A stretch of DNA of 64,000 nt from contig NZ_CP047200.1 in assembly GCF_030408675.1 (NCBI RefSeq), positions 2,046,001 through 2,110,000 of the forward strand, in the 5' to 3' direction. The DNA is from Corynebacterium durum. Its GTDB lineage: Bacteria; Actinomycetota; Actinomycetes; Mycobacteriales; Mycobacteriaceae. How positions within the stretch are numbered: position 1 is the first letter of the stretch; each line of letters begins with the position of its first letter. Shown here piece by piece: positions 37,819 through 47,738 of this stretch. The notes beneath the pieces are model-generated. The model had not been told where the DNA came from and did not search any database. It was given only the letters and a program-made list of their open reading frames with translations. Position numbers and translations under genes: made by a program.

Positions 37819-38910
37819 ATGACCCCTCCACGCATCGTGCCCTACTGCACCATCCCCGGTTTGTTCCACGACGCTACCGCCAGGGGCGAGGACGGTGAGC
37901 TGCACATATACGTGCCTTCGGGCGCTGTTCCTGTTGACGGGCTCCCCGTCCTCGCCTTCATCCACGGCGGACGCTTTGAAGAAGGCTCCCCCGCCGACAT
38001 CGACGGCACGGCGCTGGCACGCGAGGGGTTTGTGGTGGTGAGCATCGGCTACCGCCTAGGGCTGGCCGGGTTCGCCCAATTCCACGACGACAACCCCGCC
38101 CACTATCGAGGCATCGCCGACGTGCAACTCGCCCTCGAATGGCTGCAGCACAACATCGAAGGCCACGGCGGCGACCCCACCAACATCACCCTCATCGGGC
38201 AATCTGCAGGTGCCGCCATCGCCCTCTGGCTCGCCCGCCGCGACCACTACCGTGGCGCTTTTCGACGCCTCGTTGCACTCTCACCCAGCTTCCCTACCGG
38301 CGGATTTCCCTCCCGCAAGCGCACATTGCGTCTCCTTCTCGGAGCACCCATCACGCGGGATTCTTTGAGCCGGTTTGGGGATTGTGGCCGCGGAGCTGGA
38401 CGAGGCAACCGGAGCGCTGCCCGTTTGCGGCGAGCCTACCGGCGTTTTCGCTCGGTGTACTTCGCAGGTCCGGCGCTCGGACCGTGGCCGTGGGACACCA
38501 GCGAACTCGCCGACGTGCCCATCTTGGTCACCAGCACACACGACGAATTCCACAACGAACCCATCACCTCCGCACTCGACCGCTGGAAACTCGGCGGGGT
38601 TGCCGCGTGGGCGCTGCGGGTGTGCGGAGTTGGGCGTGGGGTATCTGGTGCATCTGGGGCGAGGCAGTTTATCGCTGATACCATCATTCACTGCTGGGTG
38701 CGAGACATTACAGCCCATCACGCCGGCCAGGTGTGGCGTGGCGAACTCGTGGGAATGGGCGATGAGCCCGCCGTGCACTGCGATGACCTGCGATTATTGT
38801 TCGAGGGTGGCAGTGAGAGCGTTTTCCGCTCAGATGTTCTCGGCTTCGCCCGTTCGGGACGTGTGGATTGGCCAGAGAAAACGTGCAAGCAGTGGACGGT
38901 TGACGGCTAG
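37819..38910 (+). CDS. Carboxylesterase family B-like hydrolase, possibly with internal frame disturbance
   Basis: 363-residue alpha/beta hydrolase of the type B carboxylesterase group. It has an oxyanion-hole region VLAFIHGGRFEEGS (about 47), VVSIGYRLG, GGDPTNITLIGQSAGAAIA (nucleophile Ser about 132) and a late HDEFHNEP; the family is usually about 450-500 residues, so this is short. Codons at about 38370-38425 look poor in this frame (many Gly/Arg) while the +2 frame reads a more ordinary VAAELDEATGAL, suggesting two compensating indels that alter about 20 residues. TAGCCT (37807-37812) ends 6 nt before the ATG. Substrate unknown. Confidence 0.75.
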   Translation: MTPPRIVPYCTIPGLFHDATARGEDGELHIYVPSGAVPVDGLPVLAFIHGGRFEEGSPADIDGTALAREGFVVVSIGYRLGLAGFAQFHDDNPAHYRGIADVQLALEWLQHNIEGHGGDPTNITLIGQSAGAAIALWLARRDHYRGAFRRLVALSPSFPTGGFPSRKRTLRLLLGAPITRDSLSRFGDCGRGAGRGNRSAARLRRAYRRFRSVYFAGPALGPWPWDTSELADVPILVTSTHDEFHNEPITSALDRWKLGGVAAWALRVCGVGRGVSGASGARQFIADTIIHCWVRDITAHHAGQVWRGELVGMGDEPAVHCDDLRLLFEGGSESVFRSDVLGFARSGRVDWPEKTCKQWTVDG

Positions 38911-39068
38911 GGTTCGGCTAGGGTTTGGCTGAACTGGGGGTTTACAGAAGGCGCTATCTCACAATGTACATGTTTTAAATTTCAGCGACTTTTTGCACCC
39001 ACACGACGCACACCCTTGAAGGGCTATTTAAGGTGCACTGCGCTCGCATTTTGCTTACTCTAGTGTAT

Positions 39069-40805
39069 ATGAGTCGGAGTCCTAGTTCTGGATGGCAAAC
39101 ATCTCAAAAATCTCAAACATCTGTGGCGAAGCAGTTGGAGGATAATGCTCCCGCTTCGCAGCGTGTGGCACACCGTCATCCGCATGATTGGTATAAGCAG
39201 GCAGTGTTTTATGAGGTGCTGGTCCAGGCTTTTAAAGATTCCAACGGTGACGGCATTGGTGATTTTCAGGGTTTGACGGAAATGCTGGATTACCTGCAAT
39301 GGCTGGGGGTGGATTGCGTCTGGTTGCCGCCAGTGTTTGATTCCCCGCTGCTGGATGGCGGCTATGACGTCCGGGATTTCACTAAGATTTTGCCGGACTA
39401 CGGCATTGTGGATGATTTGCAGCACCTGGTGGCACAGGCTCATCAGCGGGGGATTCGGGTGATCATGGACTTGGTGATGAATCACACGAGTGATCAGCAC
39501 CTGTGGTTTGAGCAGTCGCGACGCAACCCGCATGGCCCCTATGGGGATTACTACGTGTGGAGCGACACCCCAGAGTTGTATTCGGATGCGCGCATTATCT
39601 TCATTGATACCGAGGATTCAAACTGGAGTTATGACCCGGTTCGCGGGCAGTACTATTGGCATCGATTTTTCTCTCACCAGCCGGATTTGAATTACGAGAA
39701 TCCCGCAGTGCAGGAGGAGATGCTGAATACGATGCGTTTCTGGCTGGATCTGGGACTCGACGGATTCCGGCTGGATGCCGTGCCGTATTTGTTTGAGGAA
39801 AACGGCACAAACTGCGAAAATCTTGCGCCAACACACGAGTTTTTGAAGCGTTGCCGCAGGCTGGTGGATCAGGAATACCCTGGTCGGGTGCTGCTCGCGG
39901 AGGCGAATCAGTGGCCGCATGATGTGGTGGAGTATTTCGGGGACGGTCCGATCGGCGATGAATGCCACATGGCGTTTCATTTCCCGTTGATGCCGCGACT
40001 GTTTATGTCGCTGAAGGAGGAGTCGGCGCAGTCGGTGATAGATATTTTGGCCAATACCCCGGCTATTCCTGAATCGGGCCAGTGGGGTATTTTCCTGCGC
40101 AATCACGATGAATTGACCTTGGAAATGGTCAACGATGTGGAGCGTGCATTCATGTATGAGCATTATGCGCAGAATCCGAGGATGCGTTCTAATGTGGGTA
40201 TTCGCCGCAGGCTTGCTTCCCTCCTGAAGGGCGATTTGGCGCAGTTGCAGTTGCTTACTAATTTGCTGTTGAGCCTGCCAGGTTCTCCGGTGTTGTATTA
40301 CGGGGACGAGATCGGCATGGGCGATAATATTTGGCTGCATGATCGCGATGGGGTGCGCACACCGATGCAGTGGTCTGACCAGCGTAATTCGGGTTTTTCG
40401 GATACGGACCCCGAGCAGCTTCCGCTACCGGTGATCACGAATTGCCAGTTTGGCCACCAGGCGGTGAATGTGGAGAATCAGTTGCGCAACCCCGGTTCAC
40501 TGCTGCATTTCACGCGGAATTTGATTGCGGTGCGTAAAGAACACGCCACGTTTGGCATGGGGTCATTCCGGCCGGTTGCCAGCTCGAATCCCGCCATTTT
40601 CGCGTTTATCCGCCAGTATCGCGATGAGACGCTATTGTGTGTGAGCAATTTTGCCGCCACGCCGCAGCATACTGAGTTAGCATTGGAGGAGTTTGTGGGC
40701 CGCACCCCGGTGGAATTATTGGGCAATACGGCGTTTCATACAATTACGGAGTCGTGGACGTTGACATTGGCGCCGCGCGGATTTTATTGGATGTCACTAC
40801 GATGA
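39069..40805 (+). CDS. treS: Trehalose synthase (maltose alpha-D-glucosyltransferase)
   Basis: 578-residue GH13 enzyme interconverting maltose and trehalose. Catalytic residues are D236 (GFRLDAVPY), E278 (LLAEANQWP) and D347 (LRNHDEL); the (beta/alpha)8 barrel starts at [20 protein letters not shown] (about 41-60). Start is ATG 39069 because TACTCT ends 7 nt before it; upstream in-frame codons would lie before the transcript. The stop overlaps the maltokinase ATG (ATGA), so trehalose is funnelled via maltose to maltose 1-phosphate by a coupled pair. Confidence 0.94.
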   Translation: MSRSPSSGWQTSQKSQTSVAKQLEDNAPASQRVAHRHPHDWYKQAVFYEVLVQAFKDSNGDGIGDFQGLTEMLDYLQWLGVDCVWLPPVFDSPLLDGGYDVRDFTKILPDYGIVDDLQHLVAQAHQRGIRVIMDLVMNHTSDQHLWFEQSRRNPHGPYGDYYVWSDTPELYSDARIIFIDTEDSNWSYDPVRGQYYWHRFFSHQPDLNYENPAVQEEMLNTMRFWLDLGLDGFRLDAVPYLFEENGTNCENLAPTHEFLKRCRRLVDQEYPGRVLLAEANQWPHDVVEYFGDGPIGDECHMAFHFPLMPRLFMSLKEESAQSVIDILANTPAIPESGQWGIFLRNHDELTLEMVNDVERAFMYEHYAQNPRMRSNVGIRRRLASLLKGDLAQLQLLTNLLLSLPGSPVLYYGDEIGMGDNIWLHDRDGVRTPMQWSDQRNSGFSDTDPEQLPLPVITNCQFGHQAVNVENQLRNPGSLLHFTRNLIAVRKEHATFGMGSFRPVASSNPAIFAFIRQYRDETLLCVSNFAATPQHTELALEEFVGRTPVELLGNTAFHTITESWTLTLAPRGFYWMSLR

Positions 40806-41887
40806 GCAACCTCGCTGAACAGCGCTTTTACGCGGCTAAATCGGAACCAATCACGGCGGTCACGCCCCTCACCCAGGCCCCGGTTGAGGGCGGCACCCTG
40901 ATGATTGCTCGGGTGGAGCGCCCCTCCGGCAGCGATGTCTACCAGCTGCTTCTCGACGCCGCGGGCAACGACGTCCTGGCCACGCCCGCCGTCGCAACGC
41001 CACTTCTGCAGGCACTGGCAAAAGGGCAGCCCGCCGGTTTTGGCACCTTCCACCAGGTCACAGGAAAAATCCCCGAAGGAACACCCCGTCCCATGCCCGG
41101 CGAGCAGTCCAATACGTCCCTGATTGTGGGCGACGCGGTGGTGAAGTTTTTCCGTCGCCTGGAACCCGGCATGAACCCGGATGTGGAACTGCTGGTGGGG
41201 CTGAGCCGCGAGGGCTGTGAGCATATCGTCCCGGTGCGCGGCTGGGTGGGGTACGAGGATTATGTACTAGCCATCGCCCAGGATTACCTCACCGACGCGG
41301 AGGACGCCTGGGAGGTGGCCACCCGTGCCGACCACTTCACAGAGGAAGCCCGCGCGATCGGGCAGGCCACCCGCCGGGTGCACGAGGCACTGGCCACGGC
41401 GTTCCCCACGTCCAGCACCACCACCATCGCGGACACCCTGAATCAGCGTCTGGATTTGCATATACAGCGCTCACCGGCCGTGGCAACCTTCGAGGATCAG
41501 GCCCGATCCCTGTACGCGCAACTACCCAAGGATCCTATACCCACGCAACGGATTCACGGGGATCTGCATTTGGGTCAGATCCTGCGCACCAACGGTCGTT
41601 TCGTGCTCATTGATTTCGAGGGTGAACCCGCGATCCCGCTGGAACAGCGTCGCCAGCCGGACAGCACGCTGCGCGACGTGGCAGGGCTGGTGCGGTCCCT
41701 GGATTACGCGGGTCACGCCGACGCCATCCCAGCCCTGTTAGAGGGCTATGGACTGGCCAGCTCTACTCCCCTACTCGACGCGTTTGTGCTGGATAAGGCC
41801 CTGTATGAGGTGGCCTACGAGTCGAATAACCGCCCCGACTGGGTGCACATTCCACTACAAGCGGTCAAGCGCATCCTAGGCGAGTAG
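40802..41887 (+). CDS. mak: Maltokinase (Mak/Pep2)
   Basis: 361-residue kinase phosphorylating maltose to maltose 1-phosphate, the donor for GlgE-type alpha-glucan synthesis. An N-terminal cap (1-105) is followed by the aminoglycoside-phosphotransferase-like fold with [12 protein letters not shown] (Lys about 115), the catalytic loop [11 protein letters not shown] (251-261) and DFEGEP (271-276, metal-binding Asp). It starts inside the treS stop (ATGA). It is shorter than mycobacterial Mak (about 455), mainly in the N-terminal cap. GlgE itself is not in the window. Its last 12 bp overlap convergent idi. Confidence 0.92.
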   Translation: MSNLAEQRFYAAKSEPITAVTPLTQAPVEGGTLMIARVERPSGSDVYQLLLDAAGNDVLATPAVATPLLQALAKGQPAGFGTFHQVTGKIPEGTPRPMPGEQSNTSLIVGDAVVKFFRRLEPGMNPDVELLVGLSREGCEHIVPVRGWVGYEDYVLAIAQDYLTDAEDAWEVATRADHFTEEARAIGQATRRVHEALATAFPTSSTTTIADTLNQRLDLHIQRSPAVATFEDQARSLYAQLPKDPIPTQRIHGDLHLGQILRTNGRFVLIDFEGEPAIPLEQRRQPDSTLRDVAGLVRSLDYAGHADAIPALLEGYGLASSTPLLDAFVLDKALYEVAYESNNRPDWVHIPLQAVKRILGE

Positions 41888-42433
41888 TGCCTCCCGCAGC
41901 GCTGTGTGGTCGATTTGCTCCCGCATCCAGGGGCTGAAGGCGAAGGGCGTGGCCTCGACCGCGCGCAGCACGTCGGCACCTGGCAGCCACTGCCAGGAAT
42001 CGACCTCCTCGGGATTCGGCGCAATCTCACCAGCAACAACAGCCATGAACACTGGACACACTTCCCACTCCACGATGCCGGAGGAATCGGTGGCGCGGTA
42101 GCTGAAGTCCGGGAGGATCAGGCGGGCGTCGTCAAGCGCCGCCGGGCTGATGCCGAGTTCCTGGGACGCGCGGCGTCGTAACGCGGCTTCGGGAGTTTCG
42201 CCGGGGCCTGGGTGGCCACACATGCTGTTGGTCCACACGCCGGGCCACGTGGGTTTCGCCAGCGCACGGCGGGTCAGCAGCACCTGGCCATCGGGGCGGG
42301 TGAGGTAGCAGGAAAACGCGTAATGCAGTGGGGTGTTCGTGGTGTGCACGGTGGCTTTCGGGTGTGTGCCTGCTGGACGACCGTCGGGACCGATGAGGAC
42401 AACTAGCTCAGTGTCGCTGGCGGGGGTGCGCAT
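41876..42433 (-). CDS. idi: Isopentenyl-diphosphate delta-isomerase, type I
   Basis: 185-residue Nudix-fold enzyme interconverting IPP and DMAPP. The active-site motifs are WTNSMCGHPGPGE (catalytic Cys about 71) and VEWEVCPVF (catalytic Glu), with HTTNTPLHYAFSCYL at the N-terminus. It is divergent from the GGPP synthase gene with 36 bp between, which fits supply of DMAPP for carotenoids. TAAGCT (complement of 42441-42446) ends 7 nt before the ATG, so likely leaderless. The 3' end overlaps maltokinase by 12 bp in antisense. Confidence 0.94.
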   Translation of the reverse strand: MRTPASDTELVVLIGPDGRPAGTHPKATVHTTNTPLHYAFSCYLTRPDGQVLLTRRALAKPTWPGVWTNSMCGHPGPGETPEAALRRRASQELGISPAALDDARLILPDFSYRATDSSGIVEWEVCPVFMAVVAGEIAPNPEEVDSWQWLPGADVLRAVEATPFAFSPWMREQIDHTALREALLA

Positions 42434-42469
42434 AAAACTCAGCTTAACCGACGTGACAGAATAGGACCC

Positions 42470-43534
42470 ATGTCTGTTGTTGAGTCATCGTTGCTGCTCC
42501 GCAGGGACGCGTCCGTTGCGTTCCTCCAGCGGCGATTCGAACAACTCATCCACGACGTTGATCAGGTCAACGGGGACGCCGCCTGGGCCTGCGCCCTCGC
42601 CGAGAACATCGCCACCGGCGGCAAGCATGTGCGCTCCCTGCTGGTCCACGTGGGTGCGGACCGCCCCGCCCGCGTCGAAGCCACACCAGACATCGCCGTC
42701 GGCGCGGCCTTCGACCTGCTCCACGCCGCTTTCCTGGTCCTCGACGACGTGATCGACGCCGACGAGCAGCGCCGCGGCTCCCCCACCATCCACGCCGCCG
42801 CCCGACAACGCGCCACCGATTTGCACGGCCCCATCACACGTGACGACGCCGCGCACTACGGTACGTCCGTGGCCATCCTCGCCGGCACCGCAGCCATGAA
42901 CGAAGCCTCCCGCATCATTATCGACGCCGGGGCACCCGCCGACACCACAGTGCAACTCATGCGCATCTTCCACACCGCCATCACCGATTCCGTCGTCGGG
43001 GAATTCATGGACATCCACCATTCCCTCCCCGGCGTGGACGCCTCAGACGACCTCATCCGCATGGCATCCCGGCTAAAAACCTCCTCCTACTCCTTTGAAA
43101 CACCCCTGATCAGCGGCGCAATCCTCGCCGGGCGAGACTGGGCCGTTCCGCACCTGACACACCTGGGACGCACCATCGGCTCCGCCTACCAGCTCGCCGA
43201 CGACATCCAATCCATCTTCGCCCCCAGCTCCATCACCGGCAAAGACCCCGCAGGCGACCTCATCCGGGGCCGCGCAACCCCGCTCATGGCGCTGGCGCAA
43301 CACACCCAGCAATGGCCGGACATGGTCACCGCCATTACAAGCGGTGACCTCGACCACGCACGCACGCTTCTCCGCCACAGCGGCGCCGTGGACAAAGCCC
43401 ACGCAGAAGCAGAAGGCTACATTGACGACGCCGCAGTCATCCTGAACACCGAGGGACTCTTCTCTCCCGATGCCCGCACCGCGCTCACCAACGTGGGCAC
43501 CTACATACGCAGGAGCCTCGACGTTGCCCGATAA
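42470..43534 (+). CDS. crtE: Geranylgeranyl diphosphate synthase
   Basis: 354-residue trans-prenyltransferase making GGPP from IPP and allylic diphosphates. The first Asp-rich motif is LVLDDVIDADEQRRG (DDxxD), the second is QLADDIQSIFAP (DDxxD-like with DDIQS). GGKHVR is the usual N-terminal motif. Directly followed by overlapping crtB, so it serves carotenoid synthesis; a role in quinone side chains cannot be excluded. The gene symbol could equally be idsA. The last Asp of the second motif is replaced by Ser in this reading (DDIQS), seen in some actinobacterial members. Confidence 0.88.
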   Translation: MSVVESSLLLRRDASVAFLQRRFEQLIHDVDQVNGDAAWACALAENIATGGKHVRSLLVHVGADRPARVEATPDIAVGAAFDLLHAAFLVLDDVIDADEQRRGSPTIHAAARQRATDLHGPITRDDAAHYGTSVAILAGTAAMNEASRIIIDAGAPADTTVQLMRIFHTAITDSVVGEFMDIHHSLPGVDASDDLIRMASRLKTSSYSFETPLISGAILAGRDWAVPHLTHLGRTIGSAYQLADDIQSIFAPSSITGKDPAGDLIRGRATPLMALAQHTQQWPDMVTAITSGDLDHARTLLRHSGAVDKAHAEAEGYIDDAAVILNTEGLFSPDARTALTNVGTYIRRSLDVAR

Positions 43535-44408
43535 CCCACTCCACGCCTACAACCACTACTCCCGGCGCGCCGCCTCAATTGTCATTCGTGAGTACTCCAC
43601 CAGTTTTTCTCTAGCTAGCTGCCTACTTCGGGGTCGGGTCCGCCACGATATTTGCAACTTGTACGCCGTGGTGCGCATCGCCGACGAGATCGTGGACGGT
43701 GTGGCCGCCGCAGCCGGGCTGGACACCAATAGCATTGCCGCCGAGCTTGATGGGTTTGAGCAGCAGGTTTTTCGCGCCACCCGCACCGGTTTTTCCACGA
43801 ACCCCGCCGTGCACGCATTTGCAAGCACAGTGCACCGCTGCCGCATCTTTGAAGAGCATATTCGGGCATTTTTCACCTCAATGCGCCGCGATCTTGACCC
43901 CACCGCCTACGACCAGGCCGCGCTGGATGATTACATTTGGGGTTCCGCCGAGGTCATTGGCCTGATGTGCCTGGCCATTTTCACTGCAGACCAGCCGCTG
44001 AGTCCCGCCGATCAGAAACGCTGTGAGGAGGGGGCGCGCCGCCTGGGGGCTGCGTTTCAGAAAATCAATTTCCTCCGCGATGTGGGTGACGACACGATAG
44101 CCTTGGGAAGGGATTACCTGAACGTCCAGGCAGAGGGCGAGCAGCGGGGCGTCGATAAGCGGCAGATCGTTGCGGACATCACCGCCGACCTTGATGCCGC
44201 CTACCCCAGCATCGCCCTGTTGCCAACCGCCGCGCGCGCCGGGGTGCTGGCCGCGTACCTGATTTTCCGGGACCTGTGCGCCCGCCTTGACCACATGACC
44301 ATGTCGGAGATTATGTCCACGCGGGTGCGGGTACCTGCGGTGATGAAGGCTCGACTTGTGGCGCGGGCATGCGTGCAGGCCCCTCGACTTCACCCACCCA
44401 CTATGTAG
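43524..44408 (+). CDS. crtB: Phytoene synthase
   Basis: 294-residue squalene/phytoene synthase head-to-head condensing two GGPP to phytoene. Motifs include TSFSLASCLL, VRIADEIVDG (first Asp motif), SAEVIGLMCL and INFLRDVGDD (second Asp motif). The start is TTG 43524, 11 nt before the crtE stop, behind AGGAG in the crtE coding end, so translation is coupled; the longer frame from 43470 would overlap crtE by 65 nt. The C-terminus is basic (MKARLVARACVQAPRLHPPTM). Confidence 0.92.
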   Translation: MPDNPLHAYNHYSRRAASIVIREYSTSFSLASCLLRGRVRHDICNLYAVVRIADEIVDGVAAAAGLDTNSIAAELDGFEQQVFRATRTGFSTNPAVHAFASTVHRCRIFEEHIRAFFTSMRRDLDPTAYDQAALDDYIWGSAEVIGLMCLAIFTADQPLSPADQKRCEEGARRLGAAFQKINFLRDVGDDTIALGRDYLNVQAEGEQRGVDKRQIVADITADLDAAYPSIALLPTAARAGVLAAYLIFRDLCARLDHMTMSEIMSTRVRVPAVMKARLVARACVQAPRLHPPTM

Positions 44409-44420
44409 AAGGATCAACAC

Positions 44421-46010
44421 ATGAGCGTGCCACCAGCCAGTAAGCCCCTCGCAACGAAACCCCGCGCCGTGGTAATCGGTGCCGGGGTTGCGGGGCTTGC
44501 CGCCGCGTGCCTGATGGCCAAGGATTACGACGTGACGGTGCTGGAGAAGAACCCCGAGTCGGGCGGCCGTGTGGGTCGTCTCCGGGACGGCGGGTTCCTT
44601 TGGGACACCGGCCCGAGCTGGCTGCTCATGCCAGATGCGTACAAGCGCTTTTACCAGCGCATGGGCACCACCATGGAGGCTGAACTGGACCTGGTTCGGC
44701 TGGACCCGGCCTACCGCGTGTTCCACGAGGGTTTCGATCCGGTGGATGTGCGCAGCGGTATCCCCGAGGTGCGCGCGCTTTTCGACGCCCTTTCCCCCGG
44801 CGACGGTGAGAAAATCGCCGCCTACCTGGACAGCGCCACCGACACCTACCGCATGGCACTGAAAATGTTCCTGTACACGACGTTTTCCTCCGTTCGGCCT
44901 TTTCTCACCCGGGCGATGCTGGGAAGGCTGGGCACCCTGCAGCGTCTGCTGATGACCAGCCTGAAACGCCACGTAGAGCGGGATTTTTCCCACCCCATCG
45001 CCCAGAAAATCCTGCAATACCCGGCGGTGTTCCTGGCCACTAGCCCCGCCGACACTCCCGCCATGTATCACCTGCTCAGCCACGCCGATCTGGTGGAGGG
45101 CGTCTACTATCCGCGCGGTGGGTTTGGCACGGTTGTGGATTCCCTGGAGCGCCTAGCGCTGGGGCAAGGCGTGGAGTTGCGTTTCGGCTACGAGGCGCGG
45201 GCCATTACCTCCACACCCGTTGATGCGAAGGAAACACGGCACAAGGCCACGGGGGTGCGGGTGTGTCAGGTGAACTCCGACAAAGGTGGTGTGAAAGAGA
45301 CTGAAGTCCTCCCCGCCGACGTGGTGATCGCCGCCGGGGACATGTACCACACCGACACCCAGCTGCTGCCGTCGAAACTGCGCAGCCACCCGGAGCGCCA
45401 TTGGAAGCACACCAAGCCAGGTATCGGCGTGGTGGTGGCCATGCTGGGCGTGCGCGGCCATCTCCCCCAACTCACCCACCACCAGCTGATCCTCTCCAGC
45501 GAATGGGAGGAGGATTTCGATGCGATCTTCAATTCTCCGCACGGGTCGTCGCACTCCATTTACGTGTGCAAACCCTCCGAGACCGACACCGAGACGGCCC
45601 CCAAAGGGCACGAAAACCTGTTTATTTTGATCCCTACCAGCGCGAGCACCGACATCGGACACGGCAGCACGTACAACGACGAGCCGACACCCAAGGTGGA
45701 GATGCTTGTCGACGCCGCGATCCAACTGATCAGCGACCGCTGCGGCATCCCCGACCTGGAAGAACGCGTGGTCGCCCGGCACACGCTGGGACCTGCGGAT
45801 TTTGCGCAACGCTACTTCGCCTGGCACGGCACTGCCTTGGGCTACGCCCACACGCTGCGGCAATCCGCCTTCCTGCGGGGCAACCAGGCATCCAAGACGG
45901 TGGAGGGCTTGTTCTACGCTGGGAGCACCACCACCCCGGGTGTTGGGGTGCCGATGTGCCTGATCAGCGCCGAGAATGCTGCCTCGCTCGCCGCCGACTA
46001 CCTGGCGTAA
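44421..46010 (+). CDS. crtI: Phytoene desaturase
   Basis: 529-residue FAD-dependent CrtI-type desaturase introducing double bonds into phytoene, giving lycopene or neurosporene. The N-terminal dinucleotide fold is AVVIGAGVAGLAAACLMA (14-31) with VLEKNPESGGRVG, followed by FLWDTGPSWLLMP. The C-terminal CrtI signature is FYAGSTTTPGVGVPMCLISA. It begins 12 bp after crtB with AAGGATC upstream. No cyclase or elongase gene follows, so the product is probably acyclic unless other genes are elsewhere. It abuts a convergent lipoprotein gene. Confidence 0.94.
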   Translation: MSVPPASKPLATKPRAVVIGAGVAGLAAACLMAKDYDVTVLEKNPESGGRVGRLRDGGFLWDTGPSWLLMPDAYKRFYQRMGTTMEAELDLVRLDPAYRVFHEGFDPVDVRSGIPEVRALFDALSPGDGEKIAAYLDSATDTYRMALKMFLYTTFSSVRPFLTRAMLGRLGTLQRLLMTSLKRHVERDFSHPIAQKILQYPAVFLATSPADTPAMYHLLSHADLVEGVYYPRGGFGTVVDSLERLALGQGVELRFGYEARAITSTPVDAKETRHKATGVRVCQVNSDKGGVKETEVLPADVVIAAGDMYHTDTQLLPSKLRSHPERHWKHTKPGIGVVVAMLGVRGHLPQLTHHQLILSSEWEEDFDAIFNSPHGSSHSIYVCKPSETDTETAPKGHENLFILIPTSASTDIGHGSTYNDEPTPKVEMLVDAAIQLISDRCGIPDLEERVVARHTLGPADFAQRYFAWHGTALGYAHTLRQSAFLRGNQASKTVEGLFYAGSTTTPGVGVPMCLISAENAASLAADYLA

Positions 46011-46544
46011 TTACTGTAGGTTGCCCTTCCAGGTGACGTTGGCGATGGTGAGTTCCGCATCGGAGGTGGAGCTCACTGTGGTATTGAACTTGTAGCGCAC
46101 GCTGGTGGTGGCACCCGCACCAAGCGGCAGGTCAAGGCCATTGACGTAGCTGTCATCGGAGTTGGAGTTCGTGTTCATCAATTCCGCGTTGCCGGATTTG
46201 GTCTTCAGGGTCGGCTGCCCCAGCGCCGATGGCGGCAACGGCGCATCATTCAAGTTCTTCAGGTTCAGCAGAATCACCACTCCGCCGCTGCTGTCGGAGC
46301 TGACGCTACGCAAACGCCAGCGCACGTTCAGCCCTGGGTCTTCTATTTCCTTGGAGGCATCCTGGGTGGTGACGGGGTTGGCTTCCTTCGCCACGAACTC
46401 CTTAGCGGTGGAGGGTGTGAGGGTGGTGGATAGGCCGCTGCTGGAGTTTGTTGCCCCTGAGCTGCATGCTGCCAGCGCGAAGGGAACCGTTACGATGCAG
46501 ATTGCGGCTACTTTTGCCCTATTGCTCAACACTTCGCTGGTCAC
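46011..46544 (-). CDS. Putative lipoprotein
   Basis: 177-residue exported lipoprotein. The signal segment AKVAAICIVTVPFALAAC ends in the lipobox LAAC; the mature part starts SSGATNSSSG and contains a beta-rich domain (LNVRWRLRSVSS; GVVILLNLKNLNDAPLPP; ATTSVRYKFNTTV) like DUF4352-type immunoglobulin folds. Start is GTG 46544 behind GAGG at 6 nt; the upstream frame to 46565 lacks a ribosome site. Its stop codon is adjacent to the crtI stop. Function unknown. Confidence 0.75.
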   Translation of the reverse strand: MTSEVLSNRAKVAAICIVTVPFALAACSSGATNSSSGLSTTLTPSTAKEFVAKEANPVTTQDASKEIEDPGLNVRWRLRSVSSDSSGGVVILLNLKNLNDAPLPPSALGQPTLKTKSGNAELMNTNSNSDDSYVNGLDLPLGAGATTSVRYKFNTTVSSTSDAELTIANVTWKGNLQ

Positions 46545-46611
46545 ACCTTTCCTCAATCTCCACAATTGGTTTTCATTCTAGTATGACCAGAATTCAGCTA
46601 CTGTTGTGGTC

Positions 46612-47736
46612 ATGGATTTTCCGTCATTAACCGAGCTTAAAGCCCGCAACACCCTCAAATGGACCCGCTACGGCGACGACGTTCTGCCCCTCTGGGTCGC
46701 CGAATCGGACTTTAGTACCTGCCCCGAGGTGAAAGCCGCCATTATGGACGCTGTGCAGCGAGAATCCTTCGGCTACCCGCCGGACGGCCACGGCCTCGCC
46801 CCGGCGCTGGCAGCATTCAGTACAACCCGCTACGGCTGGGACATCAATCCGGCACGCATTTTCCCTGTGCCGGACGTGGTGCGCGGCGTGTACCTGGCCC
46901 TAAGTTTCCTGACTAAGCCAGAGTCACCGACGATTATTCCCGCCCCCGCCTACATGCCGTTTTGGGAACTCACTGCCGCCACCGGCCGGGAAACCATGGT
47001 CATTGACGCGTACGGCGGATTGGACCTGAACGATATTGAAGACTGTTTTAAGCGCGGCGCGGGCAGCCTGATTCTGTGCAACCCTTATAACCCCCTCGGA
47101 TACACGTTCAGCAGGGAATTCTTGATTGAACTCGCGGACTTAACGGCACGCTACGATGCCCGCATCATTTCCGACGAAATCCACGGACCGCTGGTCTACG
47201 ACGGCACCCACATACCCGCCGCCTCCGTGTCCGACACCGCAGCACAGGTGTGTGTGACCGTGACCGCGACGTCGAAAGCCTGGAACATCGCAGGGTTGAA
47301 ATGCGCACAGATGATATTCACCAACGATGAAGATGTGGCGCGGTGGAATGCCGTGCCGTGGATGCTTCGCGACGGCGTGTCCATCCTCGGCCTCGTCGCG
47401 GCGCAAGCCTGCTACGAAGCACCCACCAGTTTCTTAGACGACCAGGTCGCGCAGCTGAAAGCCAACCGGGATTTCCTGGTGGAGGAACTCCCCAAGCGCG
47501 CCCCCGGCGTGCTAACTGCCAACCCCGAGGCCACCTACCTGATGTGGCTGGATTTCCGTAACACTCCCCTGGCGGACCAGCCCGCAGCGCAGCTTATGCG
47601 GAAGTCCACGATTGCCCTGAATGAGGGCACGACGTTTGGCCAAGGGGGCGAAGGGCATGCGCGCCTCAACTTCGCCTGTTCCCCAGGCACGCTGGAGATC
47701 GCCATAGATCGCATCGCCTCTGCAGTGGCCGGATAG
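46612..47736 (+). CDS. aecD: Cystathionine beta-lyase (C-S lyase), AecD/PatB type
   Basis: 374-residue PLP-dependent fold-type I lyase (MalY/PatB group). It cleaves cystathionine to homocysteine, pyruvate and ammonia, and can act on other S-substituted cysteines. Landmarks are LPLWVAESDF, ILCNPYNPLGYTFS, the Asp of ISDEIHGPLVY and the PLP lysine in TATSKAWNIAGLKCA. Start is ATG 46612; TACTGT (46599-46604) ends 7 nt before it. In C. glutamicum aecD is next to brnQ; here another gene lies between them. Confidence 0.9.
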   Translation: MDFPSLTELKARNTLKWTRYGDDVLPLWVAESDFSTCPEVKAAIMDAVQRESFGYPPDGHGLAPALAAFSTTRYGWDINPARIFPVPDVVRGVYLALSFLTKPESPTIIPAPAYMPFWELTAATGRETMVIDAYGGLDLNDIEDCFKRGAGSLILCNPYNPLGYTFSREFLIELADLTARYDARIISDEIHGPLVYDGTHIPAASVSDTAAQVCVTVTATSKAWNIAGLKCAQMIFTNDEDVARWNAVPWMLRDGVSILGLVAAQACYEAPTSFLDDQVAQLKANRDFLVEELPKRAPGVLTANPEATYLMWLDFRNTPLADQPAAQLMRKSTIALNEGTTFGQGGEGHARLNFACSPGTLEIAIDRIASAVAG

Positions 47737-47738
47737 CT

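Noticed and set aside
42434..42469. Symmetric divergent promoter between idi and crtE
   Set aside because: The idi side has TAAGCT, but the overlapping plus-strand hexamer is TAACCG, without the final T and 19 nt from the crtE ATG.
43878..45083. 401-codon open frame on the minus strand opposite crtB and crtI
   Set aside because: Spans two well-supported carotenoid genes in antisense; no domain.
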